Assembly: GCA_964249915.1 (NCBI GenBank)
Contig: CAXUEL010000214.1
Location: 1 to 6,119 of the forward strand
Source: Lichenicola sp964249915
GTDB taxonomy: Bacteria > Pseudomonadota > Alphaproteobacteria > Acetobacterales > Acetobacteraceae
DNA length: 6,119 nt
Direction: 5' to 3'
Shown here one piece after another: positions 1-6,119 of this stretch. The notes below the pieces were generated by a model. The model had not been told where the DNA came from. It was given only the letters and a program-made list of their open reading frames with translations, and did not search any database. Within the stretch, counting starts at the first letter, position 1. Every line of letters begins with the position of its first letter. The position numbers and the translations under genes are program-made.

Positions 1-357
1 CCGGCGCCCGCCGCGACTCCGACGGCCGGCACTGCCGGCAAGGCCGAGCCGGCGGCCGCGCCGGCAGCCGCACCCCCGGCGGGCTCGCCGCTGACCACCG
101 GCCTGGCGCAGCAGGAGGCGGTCAAGGCGCTGCTGGTGGCATGCCTGAGCGAGAACGACCCGACCGGGCTGCGTGCCGCAGCCTCGAACCCGCTTCTCCG
201 CCTCGGCGACGCCCCCTCACCCGCCTGCCAGACCGTGATCGGCAGCGTGGCCGCGCGGGTGAACGACCTGCTGGCCCCGGTGGCAATGGTCGCGGTGCCG
301 CCGGTCAGGCCGCATGCGCCGGTGAAGCGCCGGCGGCCAGCGGCGGCGGCGCGCTAG
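1..357 (+). CDS. C-terminal part of an Ala/Pro-rich protein of unknown function (5' truncated)
   Basis: The frame is open from base 1 to the TAG at 355-357, giving the last 118 residues of a protein that begins outside the window. The first 30 or so residues are low-complexity Ala/Pro/Gly, like a flexible linker or periplasmic spacer. Residues about 31-97 look like a small folded, probably helical domain (motifs QQEAVKALLVACLSEND and VNDLLAPVAMV). It has two cysteines, at visible residues 48 and 76, which could pair if the protein is exported. The tail is very basic and Ala-rich (KRRRPAAAAR). I do not recognise the family. A GTG at 136 could serve as an internal start, but the same frame is open and G/C-biased upstream, so a longer protein is more likely. 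The stop codon touches the ATG of the next gene, suggesting co-transcription. Confidence 0.6.
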   Translation, partial: PAPAATPTAGTAGKAEPAAAPAAAPPAGSPLTTGLAQQEAVKALLVACLSENDPTGLRAAASNPLLRLGDAPSPACQTVIGSVAARVNDLLAPVAMVAVPPVRPHAPVKRRRPAAAAR

Positions 358-360
358 ATG
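355..360 (+). promoter_or_regulatory. Stop/start junction TAGATG between the truncated gene and the patatin gene
   Basis: The TAG stop of the upstream frame is directly followed by an in-frame ATG. No good Shine-Dalgarno sequence lies just upstream, where the bases are a GC-only run of CGG and GCG repeats. If this ATG is used, initiation probably depends on re-initiation by ribosomes finishing the upstream gene. Two later in-frame candidates, ATG at 412 and GTG at 439, also lack a clear ribosome binding site, so the start remains open. Confidence 0.4.
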
Positions 361-3300
361 CCCTGCCGGTGCACCTCGTCCGGTCGCCGCAAGCGACCCT
401 GCTGGCCGGACATGTGCCCCGAACGTGCCGCCTGTCCGGTGCCGAGCCAGGAGTTCGGGATCCACACCACGGAAGGGGCCGACCGGGACGAACGGATCGC
501 GCTCGGCCTTCCGGACGACGCCGACACCTCGGCACTCTGCCTGTCCGGCGGCGGGATCCGGAGTGCCGCGTTCTGCCTGGGCGTGATCCAGGCGCTCGCC
601 GGCAGGACGCTGCTGACCCGGTTCCACTACCTGTCGACCGTGTCCGGCGGCGGCTATGTCGGCGGCTGGCTGAGCCGCTGGATCGCCTCGGCCGACGGCG
701 AGCGGATGATCGACCGGCAGGCCCTGCCGAAGCTGGACGCGTTGCGCGCCTACACCAACTACCTGACGCCCGATCCGGGCCCGGCCTCGACCGACACCTG
801 GCAGGCGGTGACGATCTGGCTGCGCAACACGCTGATCAACTGGACCCTGTTCGCGCCGCTGATGCTGGCGGCGGCATTGCTGCCGATCCTGCACCTGCTC
901 CTGCTCCGGGTGCTGGCACAGCCGGGTCTGGTCCGCACCGGCCTCGCCGTTCTGCTGGGTCTGGCGGCGGCAGCCTTCCTGTTCCGCTCCATCCTGAACG
1001 GCTGCCTGAGCCTGCCGAGCCACAGCCACCCGGACGTCACGCCCGACGAACCCGGAGTCGAATTCGGCAGGTCCGCCGGCGAGATCTCCACCCGGATCAT
1101 CGATCCGGCCCTGCTGTGGGCCTTCCTGGCCTCGCTCGCGGTCGCGCCGGTCCTGCAGCATCGGCTCCCGGAAGGGGCATCGGTCTGGCAGGTGCTGTGG
1201 GACGACCGGCCGTTCTCGCCCAACGCGCTCGACTGCCAACCCACGCCGGACCCGGACGACATCATCTGGACGCCGCCCTGCGACGTTTGGAAGCCGTTCG
1301 GCACCCGCACCAAGCCGAGCGTGCTGCTGCAGGAGATCGAGTCCGCCCGCGACGGGCTGATCGGGACGCGGACCGTGCGGGCTTCTGCCTGGCCCGACCT
1401 CGGCACGATGCGACGCAGGGCCTACAGCTTCACATACTGGCTGCTTCCGGTCGGCAGCCTGGTGGCCGGCCTCGCCGCCTACGCCGTCGCCTGGTTCAGG
1501 CTCATCCACGAGAGCAACTGGAAGTTCCCCAGGATGCGGGATCGCCACATGGCGAGCTTCAGGTCCAACATCCTCGCCTGGATCGCCAGCTGCATCGGCT
1601 CGGCGTCCCTGCTCTATCTCGGGATCACCTTCGGGACCGGCCACGATGTCGGCTGGATCGTGGTGCTGGGACCGGCCTGGATCGTCGCCGCCGACGTGCT
1701 GCGCTCGACGCTCTACGTGGCGCTGCGGCGCGAAGGCATCCGCGTCGCGCTGGACCGGGAATGGCTCGGCCGGCTGAACGGCAGCAAGCTGCGCGCAGCG
1801 CTCGGCTACGCGGCGGCCGCCTGGGCGGTGCTGTTCCTGCCGCGCCTGGTACTGGATGGATCGGGCATGGGCGTGCTGACCGGCATCGCGGTGTTCTCGG
1901 CCGGCCCGGTGGGCGCCCTGCTGGGCAAGAGCGCGCAGACGGCCTTCAGCATGATCGGCACCGGCATCTCTGTCGGAAAGTCGCGGTTCCAGCTGGCCTG
2001 GATCCTGTCCGCGATCTCGCTGGTGTTCATCTTCGGCCTGTTCATGCTGTTCGGGCGGCTCGACGCCACGCTGGTGCTGTGGATCGCGATCCGCAGCTTC
2101 GGCATGACGGGACTGCCGGGAAGCATGCTCGCGGCGTCGGTCCTGGTTTTCGGGGTGTCCGCCGTCCTGGCGGTCGGCCTCGGCCGGATCGTCAAGGCCA
2201 ACCGCTTCTCCATGCACGCGGTCTACGCCAACCGGCTGGTGCGCGCCTTCCTCGGCTCCGCCCGGAACCCGGAGGGGCGGCATCCCGACCGCTACACGCT
2301 GTTCGACCCGAACGACAACGTCCGGGTGGCGGACCTGATCCCGCCCTGCGGGCGTCCGTTCCTGTTCCCGGTGATCAACGTGGCGCTGAACGTCACCCGG
2401 ACCGAGGACACCGCACGCGCGGAACGCAAGGCCAAGTCCTTCACCATCACGCCGCGCCATTGCGGATCCTGGTCGCTCGGCGGACGCGATCCCGAGACCG
2501 GCCGCGAGCACGGCGCCTTCGTGCCGACCCGCTACTACGCCGGCGGCAAGGAACAGGAGACCGGACCCGACGACGAGAAGCGGGGGATCTCGCTCGGCAC
2601 CGCGATGACCCTTTCCGGCGCGGCCGCCAGCCCCAACATGGGCTACCATTCCTCGATGCTGACGGCGTTCGTGATGACGCTGTTCAACGTCCGGCTCGGT
2701 GCGTGGCTGCCCAACCCGGCGCTGCCGGATGCCACGCCCGAGGCGATGCAGCGATCCAGCCCGGGCAGCGGGCTCTGGCCGATGCTCAGGGAGCTGCTCG
2801 GCCGGTCGGACGACCGCGGCGAGTCGGTCTACCTGTCCGACGGCGGACACTTCGACAACCTCGGACTGTACGAGATGCTCCGCCGGCGCTGCGCCCGCAT
2901 CGTCGTCATCGATGCCGATGCCGACGACAAGTACGCGCACCAGGATCTCGCCCGGACGCTGCTGCATGCCCGGATCGATTTCGGCATCGACGTCAGGTTC
3001 GACCCGAGCATCGAGACGGGGGCCACGCAGGCGCGGCCACCCGGGGCCTGGGGCCTCATCAGCTATCCCGCGTCTGCCGGGCAGCCGGCACGGACGGGCT
3101 GTCTGCTCTACGTCAAGGCCTGCCTGCCGGAGAACGCGCCGATCGAGCTGCAATCGTACAAGGCGCTGCACACGGTGTTTCCGCACACGCCGACGGCCGA
3201 CCAGTTCTTCGACGAGATCGACTTCGAGAGCTACCGCAGCCTTGGCGAGCTGCAGGCGCGGAACGTCCTGGCGGACTGTCCCGTCGGTGGACGGCCCACC

Positions 3301-3465
3301 CTCGAACGCTGGTTCGACCCGCAGCGCGACCGCCTGCTGCGCACGCGCACCGGCAACGCGCCCACTCCTGCGCCTGCGCCGACGGGAGCATCACGAAGCA
3401 CGGCGCCGGCAAGCGCCACGTCTTGGCGCCTCCTCGTGAAGCGCGCAGGGTGGGGCGGACGCTGA
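358..3465 (+). CDS. Large multi-spanning patatin-like phospholipase / acyl hydrolase
   Basis: Patatin-family enzymes hydrolyse acyl esters of lipids with a Ser-Asp dyad. Here the oxyanion-hole motif SGGGIRS is at residues 63-69. The nucleophile elbow STVSGGGYVGGWL places the catalytic Ser at residue 96, with Thr in place of the first Gly of the usual GxSxG. The motif DGGHFDNLGLYE puts the catalytic Asp at residue 828. Between them lie about ten hydrophobic segments, at roughly 162-188, 191-213, 249-267, 358-383, 405-427, 431-455, 481-499, 505-523, 544-580 and 590-611. After them come PVINVALNVTR (671-681) and SPNMGYHSSMLTAF (near 758-771), which I associate with large membrane-bound patatin-like proteins. 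A Pro/Ala/Thr/Ser-rich tail follows residue 1002. The protein is therefore probably an inner-membrane lipid hydrolase. Its substrate is unknown. The start is uncertain (358, 412 or 439) because the first 30 residues are Cys-rich and lack family features. The DUF2141 gene begins 21 bases downstream. Confidence 0.9.
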   Translation: MPCRCTSSGRRKRPCWPDMCPERAACPVPSQEFGIHTTEGADRDERIALGLPDDADTSALCLSGGGIRSAAFCLGVIQALAGRTLLTRFHYLSTVSGGGYVGGWLSRWIASADGERMIDRQALPKLDALRAYTNYLTPDPGPASTDTWQAVTIWLRNTLINWTLFAPLMLAAALLPILHLLLLRVLAQPGLVRTGLAVLLGLAAAAFLFRSILNGCLSLPSHSHPDVTPDEPGVEFGRSAGEISTRIIDPALLWAFLASLAVAPVLQHRLPEGASVWQVLWDDRPFSPNALDCQPTPDPDDIIWTPPCDVWKPFGTRTKPSVLLQEIESARDGLIGTRTVRASAWPDLGTMRRRAYSFTYWLLPVGSLVAGLAAYAVAWFRLIHESNWKFPRMRDRHMASFRSNILAWIASCIGSASLLYLGITFGTGHDVGWIVVLGPAWIVAADVLRSTLYVALRREGIRVALDREWLGRLNGSKLRAALGYAAAAWAVLFLPRLVLDGSGMGVLTGIAVFSAGPVGALLGKSAQTAFSMIGTGISVGKSRFQLAWILSAISLVFIFGLFMLFGRLDATLVLWIAIRSFGMTGLPGSMLAASVLVFGVSAVLAVGLGRIVKANRFSMHAVYANRLVRAFLGSARNPEGRHPDRYTLFDPNDNVRVADLIPPCGRPFLFPVINVALNVTRTEDTARAERKAKSFTITPRHCGSWSLGGRDPETGREHGAFVPTRYYAGGKEQETGPDDEKRGISLGTAMTLSGAAASPNMGYHSSMLTAFVMTLFNVRLGAWLPNPALPDATPEAMQRSSPGSGLWPMLRELLGRSDDRGESVYLSDGGHFDNLGLYEMLRRRCARIVVIDADADDKYAHQDLARTLLHARIDFGIDVRFDPSIETGATQARPPGAWGLISYPASAGQPARTGCLLYVKACLPENAPIELQSYKALHTVFPHTPTADQFFDEIDFESYRSLGELQARNVLADCPVGGRPTLERWFDPQRDRLLRTRTGNAPTPAPAPTGASRSTAPASATSWRLLVKRAGWGGR

Positions 3466-3486
3466 GCCAGGGGCCGACCGCCTTCC

Positions 3487-3942
3487 ATGACGATGTCTCG
3501 CCGGCTCGTAGCCGCGCTCGCCACCCCGGCAGTCCTGTCCGGCATGTTCTTCCTGTCCACCGCCGGCCGGTCGGCAGCCGCGGCCACCGTCACGGTCAGC
3601 GTGCACGGGGTGCGCAACGCGCGCGGCCACGTCCGGATCGGGATTTGCCCGAAGGCCGACTTCCTGTCCGAGACCTGTCCCTATCATGCGGTCGTGCCGG
3701 CACACGCCGGAACCGTGGTCGCGACCATCGTCGACGTTCCGCCCGGAACCTATGCCGTCGCCGCCTACCAGGACGAAACCGACTCGGGTCGGCTGCGTCG
3801 CAGCCTGTTCGGCATTCCCGAGGACGGGACCGGCTTCTCGCGCAACCCGTCCCTGCGCTTCGGGCCGCCGGCCTTCGACAGCTGCGCGCTGCGGATCGAG
3901 GCGCGGGATGCGGCGGTGAGCATCACCCTGACCTATTTCTGA
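3487..3942 (+). CDS. Exported DUF2141 domain protein
   Basis: The 151-residue product starts with a signal peptide: basic MTMSRR, a hydrophobic stretch at about residues 7-25, and an Ala-rich cleavage region SAAAA near residues 29-33. The mature part is a small beta-rich domain covering almost all of its length. Its features match DUF2141: VTVSVHGVRNARGHVRIGIC, PPGTYAVAAYQDETDSGRL, LFGIPEDGTGFSRN, FGPPAFDSC and a final ITLTYF strand. Mature cysteines are at 54, 64 and 133, so a disulfide such as 54-64 is possible after export. The family has no established function that I can state, and periplasmic or outer-envelope location is inferred from the signal peptide. An ATG two codons later (3493) is an equally plausible start, giving MSRRL; no strong ribosome binding site separates them. 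The short gap after the patatin gene suggests one operon. Confidence 0.88.
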   Translation: MTMSRRLVAALATPAVLSGMFFLSTAGRSAAAATVTVSVHGVRNARGHVRIGICPKADFLSETCPYHAVVPAHAGTVVATIVDVPPGTYAVAAYQDETDSGRLRRSLFGIPEDGTGFSRNPSLRFGPPAFDSCALRIEARDAAVSITLTYF

Positions 3943-4026
3943 CCCCCTCCACCCGCGACAGGTTGCCGGCTTCCTTCTTCTTCTTGAAGATGGCACGCCG
4001 GGGGTGGCCGAAGGGGACGGAACGGA
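3943..4026 (+). other. Intergenic gap with pyrimidine tract and weak nested hairpin
   Basis: This is the longest clear gap in the window. It contains a pyrimidine run at about 3971-3985. A possible nested hairpin pairs CCGGC (3966-3970) with GCCGG (3997-4001) outside, and TCTTC (3976-3980) with GAAGA (3986-3990) inside. No U-rich run follows, so it is not a normal intrinsic terminator. I see no convincing -35/-10 promoter. The gap probably separates the phospholipase/DUF2141 unit from the epimerase unit. Confidence 0.35.
4011..4026 (+). promoter_or_regulatory. Purine-rich ribosome binding region of the epimerase gene
   Basis: The 16 bases before ATG 4027 read AAGGGGACGGAACGGA, purine-rich and with AAGGGGA suitably spaced (about nine bases) to pair with the 16S rRNA tail. 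It is the most Shine-Dalgarno-like sequence before any start in this window. It supports ATG 4027, which also places the Rossmann motif at the expected N-terminal position. Confidence 0.5.
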
Positions 4027-5154
4027 ATGGCGGAGCGGGTTCTGGTCACCGGGGGTGCCGGCTTCATCGGGCGGCACGTGGTGCGGGCGCTGCTGGCGCG
4101 CGGCGACCGGGTGCGCGTCTATGACAGCCTGATCGAGCAGGTGCATCCGCTCGGAGCCACCGCGGAGTCGGTGCCGGACGACGTCGAGCTGATCCGGGCC
4201 GACATACGCGACACCGCCCGGCTGACCGACGCGCTGGCCGGCATCGACAAGGTCGTGCACCTGGCCGCCGATGTCGGCGTCGGCCAGAGCATGTACCTGA
4301 TCGAGCGCTACGTCGGCGTGAACGACGGCGGCACCGCCTGCCTGTGCCAGGCGCTGATCGACCATCCGGTGCAGCGGGTCGTGGTCGCCTCCTCCATGTC
4401 GGTGTACGGCGAGGGCCTCTACACCGCGACCGACGGCACGGTGATGCCCGACGTGATGCGGCCGGCGCGCCAGGAATCCGACCGGCAGGGCGGCACCGGC
4501 TGGGACCCGCTCGGGCCGGACGGGCTGCCGCTCCGGCCGGCGCCCACGCCGGAATGGAAGCAGACCCGCCTCGCCTCCGTGTATGCCATCACCAAGTACA
4601 TGCAGGAGCGGATGATCCTGTGCGCCCCGCCGGCCTACGGCATCGAGGGCACCGCACTGCGGCTGTTCAACGTGTACGGGCCGGGCCAGGCGCTTTCCAA
4701 CCCCTACACCGGGGTGCTGGCGATCTTCGCCTCCCGCCTGCTGCACCGCGAGCGGCCGCTGGTGTTCGAGGACGGCGAGCAGCGTCGCGACTTCGTGCAC
4801 GTGGACGACGTGGTGCAGGCGTTCCTGCTGGCGCTGGACCATCCTGCGGCGGCGAACCGGGTGTTCAACATCGGCTCGGGCCGCGACGTGTCGATCGCCG
4901 AGGTGGCCCGCGCCGCCGCGGCCGCCATGGACCTTCCCCACCTCCAGCCGGAGTTCGTCGGCAAGGCGCGCTCTGGCGACATACGCCATTGCTTCTCCGA
5001 CATCACCCTGGCGCGCGAGACGCTGGGCTACTCCCCCACACGCACCTTCGACAACGCCCTGCCCGAGCAGATGGAGTGGGTGCGCCGGCAACAGGCCACC
5101 GACCGGGTGCAGGAAGCCAGGCTGGAACTGGAAGCGCGCGGGCTGGTCGCGTGA
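4027..5154 (+). CDS. NAD-dependent sugar-nucleotide epimerase/dehydratase (extended SDR, possibly dTDP-L-rhamnose 4-epimerase-like)
   Basis: The 375-residue protein is a cytosolic extended short-chain dehydrogenase/reductase. The NAD-binding motif TGGAGFIG starts at residue 8, and the adenine-side acid is probably in VYDSL. HLAADVGVGQS follows at about 78-88. The catalytic triad is Ser123 (SSMSVYG), Tyr186 and Lys190 (YAITK). The C-terminal substrate-binding half has LRLFNVYGPGQALSNPYTGV, RRDFVHVDDV, FNIGSG and GDIRHCFSDI. Ser and Tyr are about 63 residues apart instead of the roughly 25 of GalE, because of an insert at about 128-181. From memory, that insert together with AADVGVGQSMY and the end motif EARLELEARGLV resembles proteins annotated as dTDP-L-rhamnose 4-epimerase (WbiB-like). 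The substrate is inferred; a UDP-hexose is possible. The role is probably supply of an activated sugar for a surface glycan. Its last bases overlap the next gene. Confidence 0.92.
   Translation: MAERVLVTGGAGFIGRHVVRALLARGDRVRVYDSLIEQVHPLGATAESVPDDVELIRADIRDTARLTDALAGIDKVVHLAADVGVGQSMYLIERYVGVNDGGTACLCQALIDHPVQRVVVASSMSVYGEGLYTATDGTVMPDVMRPARQESDRQGGTGWDPLGPDGLPLRPAPTPEWKQTRLASVYAITKYMQERMILCAPPAYGIEGTALRLFNVYGPGQALSNPYTGVLAIFASRLLHRERPLVFEDGEQRRDFVHVDDVVQAFLLALDHPAAANRVFNIGSGRDVSIAEVARAAAAAMDLPHLQPEFVGKARSGDIRHCFSDITLARETLGYSPTRTFDNALPEQMEWVRRQQATDRVQEARLELEARGLVA
5151..5154 (+). promoter_or_regulatory. Four-base GTGA overlap coupling epimerase and glycosidase genes
   Basis: The GTG start of the glycosidase-like gene overlaps the TGA stop of the epimerase gene in the sequence GTGA. 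No strong Shine-Dalgarno is present; the nearest purine run, GGAAGC, is about 20 bases upstream. Translation of the second gene is therefore probably coupled to the first, implying matched amounts of the two proteins. Confidence 0.6.
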
Positions 5155-6119
5155 CGGCGGATCCCGCCCGGCCGGTCCCGACTTCGACCCCGGTCCAGGC
5201 GCGCAACGGCCCGCTCGGCCTGGTGGAATGGTTCCATCCTGGCGAGCACGCGCGGGTGGAGTGGAGCCTCCAGCGGCTGCGGGCGCTCGGCATCTCCCGG
5301 CTGCGCACCCACATCTCCTGGGCCGAGTACGTGGCCGAGGGGGGCGTGGACTGGTACGACTGGCTCCTGCCGCGCCTGTCCTCCGAGGTCGAGCTGCTGC
5401 CCTGCGTGCACTTCACCCCGCCCAGCCTGTCGCGCACCGGGCGCGCCAACGGCCCGCCGGTCGTGCTGAAGGACTACGCCGACTTCGTCGACCACCTGAT
5501 CACCCGGTATCGCGGACGGTTCGACGTCGTCGAGATCTGGAACGAGCCCAACAACCAGCTCGACTGGGACTGGCAGCAGGACCAGGACTGGCTGCTGTTT
5601 TCCGAGATGGCCGGCAACGCCGCGCACTGGATCCGCGCCCGCGGCCTCAAGGCGCTGCTGGGCGGCCCCTCCCCGGTCGACCTGAACTGGCTGCGGCTGA
5701 TGGGCGAGCGCGGCCTGCTCGGAACCCTGGACGCGGTCGGGCTGCACGGCTTCCCCGGCACCTGGGACTCCGAGGCGCGCTCCTGGCGCGGCTGGGAGGC
5801 GCTGATCGGCGCGGTGCGCGACACCGTGCACGCCTTCAATCCGAAGCTCGAGCTGTGGATCACCGAGGCCGGCTATTCCACCTGGCGCCGCGATCCGTTC
5901 GCCCAGCTCGGCCACTTCAACGACGTGCTCGAGCTGCCGGTGGAGCGCGTCTACTGGTATGGCCTGCAGGACGTGGGCACCGACGTTGCGGTGCAGGAAG
6001 GGCTGCACTTCGACGAGCGGCAATACCATTTCGGCCTGCACGACGGGCAGGGGCAGCCGAAGCTGCTCGGCCGGCTGCTGGCCAACGGCGGCGTTCCCGC
6101 GGTGCGCGCGGTGCTGGAC
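5151..6119 (+). CDS. TIM-barrel glycoside hydrolase-like protein (clan GH-A, GH39/beta-xylosidase-like), 3' truncated
   Basis: The frame is open from GTG 5151 to the window end (323 codons, no stop). It has the marks of a clan GH-A (beta/alpha)8 retaining glycosidase: RLRTHISWAEY at residues 50-60, WNEPN with the likely acid/base Glu132, LHGFPGTW with His199, ITEAGYSTW with the likely nucleophile Glu239, and a last-strand VYWYGLQD at 267-274. Both catalytic glutamates are present, so it could be active. The sugar it acts on cannot be read; annotation as a beta-xylosidase or GH39 is by resemblance. The N-terminus is Pro/Ala/Thr-rich and lacks a hydrophobic signal, so the protein is probably cytosolic, unusual for a polysaccharide-degrading enzyme. 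The barrel seems complete by about residue 310, yet the frame stays open through GGVPAVRAVLD, so a further domain may follow outside the window. Coupling to the epimerase suggests a shared sugar pathway. Confidence 0.85.
   Translation, partial: MTADPARPVPTSTPVQARNGPLGLVEWFHPGEHARVEWSLQRLRALGISRLRTHISWAEYVAEGGVDWYDWLLPRLSSEVELLPCVHFTPPSLSRTGRANGPPVVLKDYADFVDHLITRYRGRFDVVEIWNEPNNQLDWDWQQDQDWLLFSEMAGNAAHWIRARGLKALLGGPSPVDLNWLRLMGERGLLGTLDAVGLHGFPGTWDSEARSWRGWEALIGAVRDTVHAFNPKLELWITEAGYSTWRRDPFAQLGHFNDVLELPVERVYWYGLQDVGTDVAVQEGLHFDERQYHFGLHDGQGQPKLLGRLLANGGVPAVRAVLD

Noticed and set aside
217..3186. A very long open frame (989 codons) on the - strand opposite the phospholipase gene
   Set aside because: Its product is low-complexity and rich in Arg, Gly, Pro, Glu and His, with no recognisable domain. 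Long antisense frames are expected opposite strongly G/C-ending codons, and the + strand frame has clear patatin motifs.
358..3465. Phospholipase as an anti-phage effector of CBASS type (CapV-like)
   Set aside because: CapV-type effectors are short soluble patatins beside a cyclic nucleotide synthase. This protein is about 1000 residues, membrane-embedded, and no nucleotidyltransferase or other defence gene is nearby.
3490..3510. Twin-arginine (Tat) export signal on the DUF2141 protein
   Set aside because: SRRLVA has the two arginines but lacks the usual following Phe-Leu-Lys pattern. An ordinary Sec signal explains it, and no cofactor-binding site is apparent.
3943..4026. Intrinsic terminator after the DUF2141 gene
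   Set aside because: The possible stems are short with large or weak loops, and no T-run follows.
141..4124. A 1327-codon + strand frame running across three genes
   Set aside because: It is out of frame with the patatin, DUF2141 and epimerase motifs, and its product is an Arg/Ala/Pro-rich shadow with no domain. It is a GC-content artefact.
3391..5091. A 566-codon - strand frame opposite the DUF2141 and epimerase genes
   Set aside because: Arg/His/Gly-rich with no family signature, while the opposite strand encodes well-supported proteins over the same bases.
5028..6041. A 337-codon - strand frame opposite the glycosidase-like gene
   Set aside because: The + strand frame carries WNEPN and ITEAG at suitable spacing. 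The antisense product has no recognisable motif.

Overview
The window is a GC-rich (roughly 70%), gene-dense bacterial segment with every supported gene on the + strand. Codons are strongly G/C-ending, and the protein types (a large multi-spanning patatin-like phospholipase, a DUF2141 exported protein, and a sugar-nucleotide epimerase next to a family A type glycosidase) fit a Pseudomonadota genome, perhaps an alphaproteobacterium. That placement is inferred from general style; no rRNA or marker gene is present to confirm it.

Layout. (1) Bases 1-357 are the 3' end of an unrecognised Ala/Pro-rich protein. (2) Its stop codon abuts the first ATG of a 1035-codon patatin-like phospholipase (358-3465), whose catalytic Ser and Asp are separated by a long membrane region of about ten hydrophobic segments. 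(3) After 21 bases comes a 151-residue exported DUF2141 protein (3487-3942). These three are packed like one transcription unit. (4) An 84-base gap with a pyrimidine-rich tract follows (3943-4026). (5) A second unit starts with an extended-SDR NAD-dependent sugar-nucleotide epimerase/dehydratase (4027-5154). (6) This overlaps by four bases (GTGA) a cytosolic-looking TIM-barrel glycoside hydrolase-like protein (5151 to beyond the window end).

How they may work together. The first unit looks like envelope or lipid biology: a membrane-bound acyl hydrolase with a small secreted protein. The second looks like sugar-nucleotide or surface-glycan metabolism: an epimerase making a modified NDP-sugar, and a coupled glycosidase-fold partner that may act on or transfer that sugar. 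The substrates cannot be read from the sequence. No tRNA, rRNA, CRISPR array, insertion sequence or phage gene was seen. I found no convincing wholly new system. The best leads are the epimerase/glycosidase coupled pair, and the membrane domain inserted into the patatin fold.
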